Below, one piece after another: positions 1-3,967 of a DNA stretch of 8,076 nucleotides. The stretch is from an archaeon (GTDB lineage: Archaea > Hydrothermarchaeota > Hydrothermarchaeia > Hydrothermarchaeales > Hydrothermarchaeaceae). Both the position numbers and the translations under genes were made by a program. The DNA lies in contig JAHJSX010000114.1 of the NCBI GenBank assembly GCA_018830205.1, forward strand, positions 1 to 8,076. Direction: 5' to 3'. The notes below the pieces were generated by a model. It saw only the letters and a list, made by a program, of their open reading frames with translations, searched no databases and was not told the DNA's origin. Positions within the stretch are counted from its first letter, which is position 1, and each line of letters starts with the position of its first letter.

Positions 1-162
1 AGCAAGAGAAAGTACGTCTACGCAATATTAATCGTGGGAGGCATGTTCCTCTCACCAGAACCCACACCGCTAACGCCCCTTTTTGTCACATTGACGCTTG
101 TTATCATATATGAGATAACTGTCCTGCTTGCAAACGTAAGTTTTAAACGTAGGAAAAAGTAA
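1..162 (+). CDS. tatC: Sec-independent protein translocase TatC, C-terminal fragment
   Basis: Only the last 53 residues are in the window; the gene starts upstream. TatC is the polytopic membrane core of the twin-arginine translocase. It recognises RR signal peptides and exports folded proteins across the cytoplasmic membrane. The fragment shows the typical end of the family: a basic turn (SKRKYVY), a hydrophobic stretch, the conserved short loop around SPEPTPLTP (family form is close to PDPTP), a last membrane helix ending in YEITVLLA, and a basic cytoplasmic tail (FKRRKK) before TAA at 160-162. The next gene starts 10 bases later on the same strand, so readthrough is possible. The call rests on the last loop and last helix only, but this pattern is distinctive. 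Confidence 0.85.
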   Translation, partial: SKRKYVYAILIVGGMFLSPEPTPLTPLFVTLTLVIIYEITVLLANVSFKRRKK

Positions 163-172
163 AAGCACAGAC

Positions 173-403
173 ATGTCGCAAAACTGTCCCATATGCAGCA
201 AGGAGACCTCTCCTGAGAGGAAAATTCACGGGAGCCAGAGGGCAACAGAGTACGTCTGTGAAAACTGCAACATCGTCTGGTTCAAGGACACAGACAATAA
301 GATGAAAATTACTATATCGAGCACGCACTCCAGGGCAAGCAAGTTAGGCGATGCTGATTTTGAAAAACTCATGAAAAGGATTGCTGAGTATGAACGGCCA
401 TAG
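173..403 (+). CDS. small zinc-ribbon protein, function unknown
   Basis: This is a 76-residue protein with two CxxC knuckles, C5-P-I-C8 and C29-E-N-C32, spaced as in a four-cysteine zinc ribbon. A charged C-terminal half contains a likely helix (residues 60-74). I do not recognise the family. Small zinc ribbons of this kind are common in archaea and often bind nucleic acid or protein partners, but nothing here fixes a role. The start codon has no clear Shine-Dalgarno motif. An AT-rich TTTTAAAC at 141-148 lies about 27 bases upstream of the ATG, which would fit a nearly leaderless mRNA, or the gene may be read from tatC. Its 3' end overlaps the biotin ligase gene by 14 bases in another frame, so the two are probably translationally coupled. 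Confidence 0.75.
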   Translation: MSQNCPICSKETSPERKIHGSQRATEYVCENCNIVWFKDTDNKMKITISSTHSRASKLGDADFEKLMKRIAEYERP

Positions 404-1124
404 GACGCTCGGCCAAAAAATTGAACACTTCACATCAGTCGATTCCACAAACGATATTGCAAAGAGACTGGCACGCGAGGGCGCAGGCGAGGGAACCGCA
501 GTCATCGCTGATATACAGGAAAAAGGCCGCGGCCGGCTTTTGCGGGAATGGTCATCGCCTCTTGGAGGCGTGTGGCTTTCTGTGATTTTGAGGCCTGATA
601 CTACTTCTGAGCGGATTTCACTTTTACCGCTTATTGCGGGCAATGCTATTGCAAACACACTGAACAAGCTTTATGATATTGATGCCCGCACAAGATGGCC
701 AAACGACGTTTTGATAGGCAATAAGAAGGTGTCCGGCGTACTTACTGAACTCGATACAGCTGAAAATTTCATTGTCGTCGGCATCGGCATAAATGCCAAT
801 ATCGATGTGAGTGAGTTTCCTGAGGAAGTCAGGGGCATTGCTACTACGCTAAAAGAAGAGATGGGAAGGGAGGTATCAAAAGAGGAACTGATAGACTGCC
901 TATTTTTGGAACTTGACGATATGTACGAACAATATGGCTCGGGTCTGGTAGAAATCAACTGCAGCACAATAAACAGGAGAGTTAAAATAATTACAGAAAC
1001 GTATGAATTAACCGGCACTGCAAAAGAGGTTGATGAGACCGGCGCACTAATCCTTGAGCTTGAGGATGGCACAACAAAAAGGATAATCGGCGGCGACTGC
1101 ATCCACCTCGACGATTCAGCATGA
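390..1124 (+). CDS. birA: biotin--[acetyl-CoA-carboxylase] ligase, catalytic type without HTH
   Basis: This enzyme makes biotinyl-5'-AMP from biotin and ATP and transfers biotin to the lysine of a carrier domain of a carboxylase or decarboxylase. The 244-residue protein has the full BPL catalytic core: STND (19-22), the biotin-adenylate loop GRGR at 46-49 followed by REWSSP, WPND (103-106), KVSGVL with the catalytic lysine K113, and GIGIN (131-135). The C-terminal small beta domain ends in GALILELEDGTTKRIIGGD. There is no N-terminal helix-turn-helix, so it should not act as the biotin operon repressor as E. coli BirA does. I chose ATG at 390 over the in-frame TTG at 381: the purine-rich AAAAGGA at 374-380 sits 9 bases before the ATG but abuts the TTG. 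The gene overlaps the upstream zinc-ribbon gene. Confidence 0.95.
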   Translation: MNGHRTLGQKIEHFTSVDSTNDIAKRLAREGAGEGTAVIADIQEKGRGRLLREWSSPLGGVWLSVILRPDTTSERISLLPLIAGNAIANTLNKLYDIDARTRWPNDVLIGNKKVSGVLTELDTAENFIVVGIGINANIDVSEFPEEVRGIATTLKEEMGREVSKEELIDCLFLELDDMYEQYGSGLVEINCSTINRRVKIITETYELTGTAKEVDETGALILELEDGTTKRIIGGDCIHLDDSA

Positions 1125-1143
1125 TTATATATCTGTATATATT
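1125..1143 (+). promoter_or_regulatory. tandem TATA-like boxes downstream of birA
   Basis: TTATATAT (1125-1132) and TATATATT (1136-1143) follow the birA stop codon directly. Placed 26-28 bases upstream of transcription starts, they would give mRNAs beginning near 1156 or 1166 and leaders of about 25-35 bases for the small gene at 1190. A weaker AATAAAAG at 1158-1165 would instead suit a leaderless start. Judged by eye only. Confidence 0.4.
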
Positions 1144-1189
1144 GTATAGCCTAAATCAATAAAAGACATCCATGCTAAATCTATAATCG

Positions 1190-1399
1190 ATGGGGTTTGG
1201 TTTTGAGTCAGTAGTCAGGGCAGTATTTCCAAAGAAAAAAGAGAGGGTGCGGCTTAGTGAGAAGGTCCAGGAAGGGACGGACGTGCAAGAACACATAAAA
1301 CGGGCCACACGAATAATAAAAGAGACCATAAAGGAGCCGGACGAGCTCCCACAAGAGGGGAATATTCCTGCCATCAGAGAGTTTTTAGACGGCGACTAA
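1190..1399 (+). CDS. small charged protein, function unknown
   Basis: This is a 69-residue soluble protein that I do not recognise. It starts MGFGFESVVRAVF, a short amphipathic segment, followed by a strongly basic patch (PKKKERVR). A Lys/Glu-rich helical middle (about residues 23-50) and an acidic end (REFLDGD) follow. There is no cysteine, no signal peptide and no membrane helix. No Shine-Dalgarno motif precedes the ATG, so a leaderless or short-leader mRNA is likely. An earlier ATG at 1172 hits a stop after four codons. It stands alone between two TATA-like regions (1125-1143 and 1411-1420) and is probably its own transcription unit. Support is an open frame with sensible amino-acid use and a promoter in the right place; homology is unknown. 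Confidence 0.55.
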   Translation: MGFGFESVVRAVFPKKKERVRLSEKVQEGTDVQEHIKRATRIIKETIKEPDELPQEGNIPAIREFLDGD

Positions 1400-1410
1400 T
1401 ACCGTAACAG

Positions 1411-1420
1411 TATTATATGC
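1411..1420 (+). promoter_or_regulatory. TATA box for the lipoprotein gene
   Basis: TATTATATGC at 1411-1420 is centred 27 bases before the ATG at 1442. That is the archaeal TATA-to-start distance, so transcription would begin on or next to the start codon. No Shine-Dalgarno motif lies in between, which fits a leaderless mRNA. Confidence 0.5.
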
Positions 1421-1441
1421 GGGAACGGAAAAATATCGGCA

Positions 1442-1846
1442 ATGAAGAGAACATTCGCGCTTTTGGTATGCATAATACTTATTTTGGGATGCACGGGGGG
1501 AAAGACCCACAATATCAAGCTGACTAGCGAAGTGACACCGGCAAAGGTAACCCTCGAACAAAAAGAACAGATTAGGGTTGATGTCCGGGCCACAAACGTG
1601 GGCACATCTCTTGAGAAAATCACCGCCGATGTCATTAAAACCGAGGGCGTTATTATCATACCCCCCAACAGGACAACATTCTCCTTGAAAAAGGAGGAAA
1701 GCAGGACAATCATTTTTATGGCATACCTAACTGATGAGGCAGTTCCAGGGGATTATATCATCGACATCAAAATAGAGACAGAATCAGGGGACATTATCTG
1801 GGACAGGGCAAGGGTCAGGGTAGAACAGGAATCCAGCATATTTTAA
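1442..1846 (+). CDS. predicted secreted lipoprotein with Ig-like (NEW3/CARDB-type) domain
   Basis: The 134-residue protein begins with a lipoprotein signal peptide: MKR, a hydrophobic core (residues 5-16), then a lipobox ILGC with the lipidated cysteine C17. After a short Gly/Thr linker, residues 24-130 form one beta-rich domain. Its alternating hydrophobic strands, the TNVGTS turn and the late PGDYIIDIKIET motif are usual in Ig-like domains of the CARDB and alpha-galactosidase-associated NEW3 type. Such domains serve adhesion or act as spacers on surface proteins. I therefore infer a protein anchored to the outer face of the membrane, with no enzymatic motif. It appears to be a single-gene unit: a TATA box lies 27 bases upstream, and the next TATA box at 1867 starts a tRNA region. 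Confidence 0.7.
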   Translation: MKRTFALLVCIILILGCTGGKTHNIKLTSEVTPAKVTLEQKEQIRVDVRATNVGTSLEKITADVIKTEGVIIIPPNRTTFSLKKEESRTIIFMAYLTDEAVPGDYIIDIKIETESGDIIWDRARVRVEQESSIF

Positions 1847-1866
1847 TAGCCCCAATAGAAAAAACA

Positions 1867-1875
1867 TTATATATT
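1867..1875 (+). promoter_or_regulatory. TATA box in front of the truncated tRNA-Val copy
   Basis: TTATATATT is centred at 1871, so transcription should begin near 1897-1901, exactly where the partial tRNA-Val copy starts (1901). No comparable box sits 27 bases upstream of the intact tRNA-Val at 2054. This is therefore probably the original promoter of the tRNA-Val locus. Confidence 0.6.
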
Positions 1876-1900
1876 CATTGCATATAATCTTCTTTTTCGA

Positions 1901-1922
1901 GGGCCCGTGGTCTAGTTGGTTA
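1901..1922 (+). pseudogene. truncated 5' copy of tRNA-Val (22 bases)
   Basis: These 22 bases, beginning GGGCCCGTGG, are identical to the first 22 bases of the intact tRNA-Val at 2054-2075. They cover the 5' acceptor strand, positions 8-9, the 5' D stem and the D loop. Identity stops abruptly in the D arm. What follows has no anticodon stem, TTCGAAT T loop or 3' acceptor strand that could complete a tRNA. It is either the remnant of a tandem tRNA copy or a direct repeat left by an insertion. Confidence 0.8.
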
Positions 1923-1927
1923 CACCG

Positions 1928-1968
1928 CAGCCTTTTTCTCGGCATTGCCTCCAAAAACCCTGGGGAAA
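1928..1968 (-). repeat. inverted copy of the tRNA-flank hairpin element
   Basis: Read on the - strand, this segment carries TTTCCCCAGGGTTTTTG, an interrupted hairpin, then AAAAAGGCTG. The module after tRNA-Val on the + strand has TTTCCCCCTGGTTTTTG (2225-2241), a hairpin, then AAAAAGGCTG (2248-2257). The left signatures match at 15 of 17 positions and the right ones at 10 of 10. Here the hairpin is TTTTT/AAAAA (1933-1937, 1953-1957) around a small inner GGC/GCC stem. Only the second-hairpin half of the module is recognisable. Confidence 0.6.
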
Positions 1969-1996
1969 AATATAATTATACCCTCAAATCGAATAA

Positions 1997-2025
1997 GTGG
2001 TATTGTAACAAAGCGAAAATACCAC
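1997..2025. other. stem-loop, 8-bp perfect arms
   Basis: GTGGTATT (1997-2004) is the exact reverse complement of AATACCAC (2018-2025), with a 13-base loop. It lies in the 131-base unique segment between the truncated and intact tRNA-Val. No T-run follows, so a terminator role is not evident. Confidence 0.6.
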
Positions 2026-2036
2026 ATAGTGATGAT

Positions 2037-2054
2037 CAACCAATCTGTTGGTTG
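2037..2054. other. stem-loop abutting tRNA-Val
   Basis: CAACCAA (2037-2043) and TTGGTTG (2048-2054) form a perfect 7-bp stem with a TCTG loop. The last base of the stem is the first base of tRNA-Val. A precursor starting upstream could fold this hairpin right at the RNase P cleavage site. Confidence 0.55.
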
Positions 2055-2127
2055 GGCCCGTGGTCTAGTTGGTTATGACGTCGCCTTGACATGGCGGAGG
2101 TCGTGAGTTCGAATCTCACCGGGCCCA
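2054..2127 (+). tRNA. tRNA-Val (GAC)
   Basis: All 74 bases fold into a full cloverleaf. The acceptor pairs GGGCCCG with CGGGCCC; the D arm is GTCT/TGAC with loop AGTTGGTTA. The anticodon stem is TCGCC/GGCGG with loop TTGACAT, giving anticodon GAC. The T arm is GTGAG/CTCAC around TTCGAAT, and the discriminator base is A at 2127. There is no intron and no encoded CCA, as is usual in archaea. No TATA box is evident near 2027, so transcription may depend on the box at 1867, which would give a leader of about 155 bases for RNase P to remove. Confidence 0.96.
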
Positions 2128-2257
2128 TTTCAATCCACTCGAAATCAAGCGATACTGACAGTTGAAGTGGATGATTTCTCGCGTCTTGACCCTTAAACAG
2201 TTCGCCTTCGGCGAACTGAATTAATTTCCCCCTGGTTTTTGCGAAGCAAAAAGGCTG
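2128..2257 (+). repeat. tRNA 3'-flank structured module, copy 1 (after tRNA-Val)
   Basis: This 130-base non-coding stretch follows the discriminator base directly and is shared in parts with the flank of tRNA-Gly (3263-3389). In order: the 13-base tail TTTCAATCCACTC (2128-2140); a variable 38-base part; a 27-base block (2179-2205, containing CGTCTTGACCCTTAAAC) identical in both copies; hairpin 1 at 2198-2218 (CAGTTCGCC, loop TTC, GGCGAACTG); then hairpin 2 at 2236-2252 (TTTTTGC, loop GAA, GCAAAAA) and GGCTG. The variable part contains two sets of complementary words (ATCCACT with AGTGGAT, GAAATC with GATTTC) in interleaved order. The TTTTT at 2236-2240 could serve as an archaeal terminator of the tRNA. 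Confidence 0.75.
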
Positions 2258-2269
2258 TGTGTGATTAGC

Positions 2270-2278
2270 TTTATATAT
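2270..2278 (+). promoter_or_regulatory. TATA box for the CBS-methyltransferase unit
   Basis: TTTATATAT lies at 2270-2278 (actually TTTATATAT read from T2270), with transcription expected near 2300. This leaves a 13-base leader holding the Shine-Dalgarno GAGGT (2301-2305) before the ATG at 2313. It also argues against the in-frame ATG at 2277, which lies inside the box. Confidence 0.6.
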
Positions 2279-2312
2279 GAAATTCTACAATCACATCTTT
2301 GAGGTTGGTAAA

Positions 2313-2705
2313 ATGTCTGAAGAGGTACTTTTGGTCAACGACATAATGGCGAAGGACGTTATAACGGTAAATGCAAACAGGCCTGTATCAGAGGTGATTA
2401 AGATTCTGGTCGAAAAAGACATATCTGGCGTAGTCGTTGCAGACTATGTAGGGGACGTTGTTGGGATGATATCTGCAATCGACGTTTTCAAGGTATTCAA
2501 CGAAGAGAAGAATGACAAGGAATTTATCGCTGAGGATATAATGACGCCCTATGCGATAAACATACAGCCTGAAATGCCTGCAGAAGACGCCGCAAGGACT
2601 ATGCTTGAAAACGGTGTCCACAGACTTGTGGTCACGATGTCGCCTTCAAAGCGAAAACCCATAGGCATCATCTCTTCGACAGACATTTTGAGAGCATTTG
2701 GATAG
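2313..2705 (+). CDS. CBS-domain-pair protein
   Basis: The 130-residue protein consists of two CBS domains and nothing else. CBS1 covers about residues 7-62, starting VNDIMAKDVITVNANRPVSEV and ending GMISAIDVFKVF. CBS2 covers about residues 72-130, starting AEDIMTPYAINIQPEMPAEDA and ending GIISSTDILRAFG. Each has the family's DIM start, a hydrophobic strand pair and the closing G-x-I-S-x-x-D-I/V-x-x signature. Paired CBS domains form a Bateman module that binds adenosyl ligands such as AMP, ATP or SAM and acts as a regulatory sensor; the ligand here is unknown. Start at 2313 is supported by GAGGT seven bases upstream. The methyltransferase ATG follows its stop codon with no gap, which suggests translational coupling and possibly a shared adenosyl-ligand theme (inference). 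Confidence 0.9.
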   Translation: MSEEVLLVNDIMAKDVITVNANRPVSEVIKILVEKDISGVVVADYVGDVVGMISAIDVFKVFNEEKNDKEFIAEDIMTPYAINIQPEMPAEDAARTMLENGVHRLVVTMSPSKRKPIGIISSTDILRAFG

Positions 2706-3188
2706 ATGTTCACAGGGAAGATTTATTCCGGCTGGATGGAGGACTCACAGGGTGAGAAAATAAAGGAAATCCTGAAGAACGTTAGGCCCCAAAAGCGCGT
2801 TCTTGACATTGGATGCGGCCCCGGTTTTCTTGAAAATTTCATAAGCGACTCATTCATGGTCGACACAGACCTCGAAAATTTAAAAAAGGCAAAAGGGGAG
2901 GGCAACAAGGTTCTTGCAGATGGCTCACACCTCCCGTTTAAGGACAAAAGTTTTAAAACCATATTTTGCATTGATACAATACATTTATTAGACACGGAAA
3001 AAATTAAAGAAGAAATCAAAAGAGTGCTAAGAGGCGGAACAGCAGTAATTACTGCGTTTTGCAATGAGTACAACAAATCAGAAAAGATGTCAAAGCTAAG
3101 GGAACCGTTTGAAGACTTCAATATAGAACGGGAGTTTTTTGCGGGCAAGCGCGAGATGGACGCAGTAATCGTGGTTCGAAATAACTAA
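2706..3188 (+). CDS. small class I SAM-dependent methyltransferase
   Basis: The 160-residue protein has the Rossmann methyltransferase signature. Motif I is VLDIGCGPG (32-40). An acidic strand end follows at MVDTDLENL (D53/D55, ribose contact). ADGSHLPFKDKSF (71-83) is the motif II/III region, and FCIDTIHLLD (87-96) is the motif IV region. It belongs to the Methyltransf_11 type but is shorter than usual (about 200-250). The substrate cannot be told; no RNA-binding, lipid or quinone-specific motif is visible. It starts on the base after the CBS stop codon, and its own stop is followed with no gap by tRNA-Gly, so the three may lie on one transcript. That proximity alone does not show tRNA methylation. 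Confidence 0.88.
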   Translation: MFTGKIYSGWMEDSQGEKIKEILKNVRPQKRVLDIGCGPGFLENFISDSFMVDTDLENLKKAKGEGNKVLADGSHLPFKDKSFKTIFCIDTIHLLDTEKIKEEIKRVLRGGTAVITAFCNEYNKSEKMSKLREPFEDFNIEREFFAGKREMDAVIVVRNN

Positions 3189-3262
3189 GCGGCCGTAGTA
3201 TAGCCTGGTTATTACCTAGCGTTGCCAACGCTATTACCCGGGTTCGAATCCCGGCGGCCGCA
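3189..3262 (+). tRNA. tRNA-Gly (GCC)
   Basis: All 74 bases fold as a cloverleaf. The acceptor pairs GCGGCCG with CGGCCGC, and the D arm is GTAT/TTAC with loop AGCCTGGTTA. The anticodon stem is TAGCG/CGCTA with loop TTGCCAA, giving anticodon GCC. The T arm is CCGGG/CCCGG around TTCGAAT, and the discriminator is A at 3262. There is no intron and no encoded CCA. The first base follows the stop codon of the methyltransferase gene, and I see no TATA box about 27 bases upstream (around 3160), so it may be processed from the upstream mRNA. Confidence 0.96.
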
Positions 3263-3389
3263 TTTCAATCCACTCCTCCCACTTCTGGCTTCGCCCTCGT
3301 GCTCGTCGCGTCTTGACCCTTAAACAGTTCGCTCGTGCGAACTGAATTTTCTTTTCCCAAGGGTTTTCTTTTTCTAAAAGAAAAGGCCG
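3263..3389 (+). repeat. tRNA 3'-flank structured module, copy 2 (after tRNA-Gly)
   Basis: The same 13-base tail (3263-3275) follows the discriminator base directly. A variable 30-base part comes next, then the identical 27-base block (3306-3332). Hairpin 1 at 3325-3344 has arms CAGTTCGC/GCGAACTG around TCGT. Hairpin 2 at 3364-3384 has arms TTTTCTTTT/AAAAGAAAA around TCT, preceded by CCCAAGGG and followed by GGCCG. Compared with copy 1, the arms of hairpin 2 differ but still pair perfectly. GGCCGCCGG at 3385-3393 is also the exact complement of the tRNA-Gly 3' end at 3251-3259. An antisense reading frame through this copy and the tRNA (ending in RPPGFEPG) is not a gene. Confidence 0.75.
3347..3373 (+). 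terminator. oligo-T tracts, likely archaeal terminator after tRNA-Gly
   Basis: TTTTCTTTT (3347-3355) and TTTTCTTTTT (3364-3373) lie about 85-110 bases after the tRNA. T-runs are the usual archaeal termination signal. The second tract doubles as the 5' arm of hairpin 2 of the flank module. Confidence 0.45.
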
Positions 3390-3404
3390 CCGGCTTCCGC
3401 ATTT

Positions 3405-3413
3405 TTTATATAT
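3405..3413 (+). promoter_or_regulatory. TATA box for the secreted protein and possibly the RNase P/ribosomal run
   Basis: TTTATATAT centred at 3409 predicts a start near 3435. This leaves a leader of about 14 bases with the Shine-Dalgarno AGGTG (3437-3441) before the ATG at 3449. The layout matches that of the CBS gene (box at 2270-2278). Confidence 0.6.
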
Positions 3414-3448
3414 CAAGGCGTTCTGTAAATGGTGAAAGGTGTGATATA

Positions 3449-3958
3449 ATGAGAATTATAGTCATTTTCGTGGTGCTTTTGGCTCTGGCATTAATCGGGG
3501 CCACATATACAGATACTCCAAAAGACGGTTTGAATGATGCAAAAGGAGAGCCACAGAATAAGTCTCTAATAATCTTTAATGCAATCAAGGATAATGGCAT
3601 CGAGATTGAAGATGCATACACAACAAATGGCAGCGAAGTCAAGGAGGCATTTGGCCTTGAGGATTCTGAAATTGCAGATGAGGCAGAGATTGCATTTGTA
3701 ATTTTTAGGTATTCTGATGCTGAGGGCGTTGACATAAAGGTAGGGTCAACGCTGGAAATAATATCCACTGTTTTCCTGGCTGAACCGTCTATCGACGGCG
3801 TTTTGGTCATGCCCTATGACCCTGAAGTGTTCGCCCTTGGGGGCGGGACAAACCTTATTTATGTAAACCGCAGCCACCTTGAGGGATTGGCGCTCCAAAA
3901 CCTGCCGCCAAGAACAATTTATAATAAACTCGACTTTTACACAATACTTCAATCGTAA
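3449..3958 (+). CDS. secreted or membrane-anchored protein, function unknown
   Basis: The 169-residue protein begins with a hydrophobic segment (residues 3-18, rich in I/V/L/A after MR). This is a signal peptide or N-terminal anchor, with no lipobox cysteine. The rest (about 22-169) is a soluble mixed alpha/beta domain with alternating hydrophobic strands (EIAFVIFRY, DGVLVMPYD, NLIYVN) and a Gly-rich turn ALGGGTN (129-135). I see no catalytic cysteine or histidine motif and do not recognise the family. ATG at 3449 is chosen because AGGTG lies seven bases upstream; the frame is open further upstream, but that part overlaps the TATA box and the tRNA flank. The RNase P gene follows after nine bases, so it may lead that operon without an obvious functional link. 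Confidence 0.75.
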   Translation: MRIIVIFVVLLALALIGATYTDTPKDGLNDAKGEPQNKSLIIFNAIKDNGIEIEDAYTTNGSEVKEAFGLEDSEIADEAEIAFVIFRYSDAEGVDIKVGSTLEIISTVFLAEPSIDGVLVMPYDPEVFALGGGTNLIYVNRSHLEGLALQNLPPRTIYNKLDFYTILQS

Positions 3959-3967
3959 GTGATTTAG

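Noticed and set aside
381..389. Upstream TTG start for the biotin ligase
   Set aside because: The purine-rich ribosome-binding stretch abuts the TTG, whereas it is well spaced for the ATG at 390.
537..545. Leucine in place of the usual glycine in the biotin ligase loop (GRGRLLREW)
   Set aside because: This position is not invariant; archaeal enzymes such as the Pyrococcus one have asparagine there. All catalytic residues are present, so loss of function is not indicated.
2029..2035. GTGATGA matching a box C motif (possible C/D guide RNA)
   Set aside because: No CTGA box D lies at a suitable distance before the tRNA, and no C'/D' pair is present.
1878..2078. Open frame of 66 codons across the truncated and intact tRNA-Val
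   Set aside because: It runs through tRNA sequence and repeats itself (GPWSSWL twice) only because the tRNA fragment is duplicated; no ribosome-binding site.
1901..2127. A tRNA-Val with a 153-base intron in the D loop
   Set aside because: No bulge-helix-bulge motif is visible at the proposed junctions, and the downstream copy is already a complete intron-free tRNA.
2128..2140. TTTCAATCCACTC resembles the start of some archaeal CRISPR repeats (GTTTCAATCC)
   Set aside because: It occurs only twice, 1.1 kb apart, each directly after a tRNA; there are no regularly spaced repeats, spacers or cas genes.
3234..3416. Antisense 60-codon frame over tRNA-Gly and its flank, ending in RPPGFEPG
   Set aside because: PPGFEPG is what the reverse strand of a T arm encodes and is a well-known false gene. 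The corresponding antisense frame of the tRNA-Val copy is shifted because the variable part differs by 8 bases, so the module is not conserved as protein.
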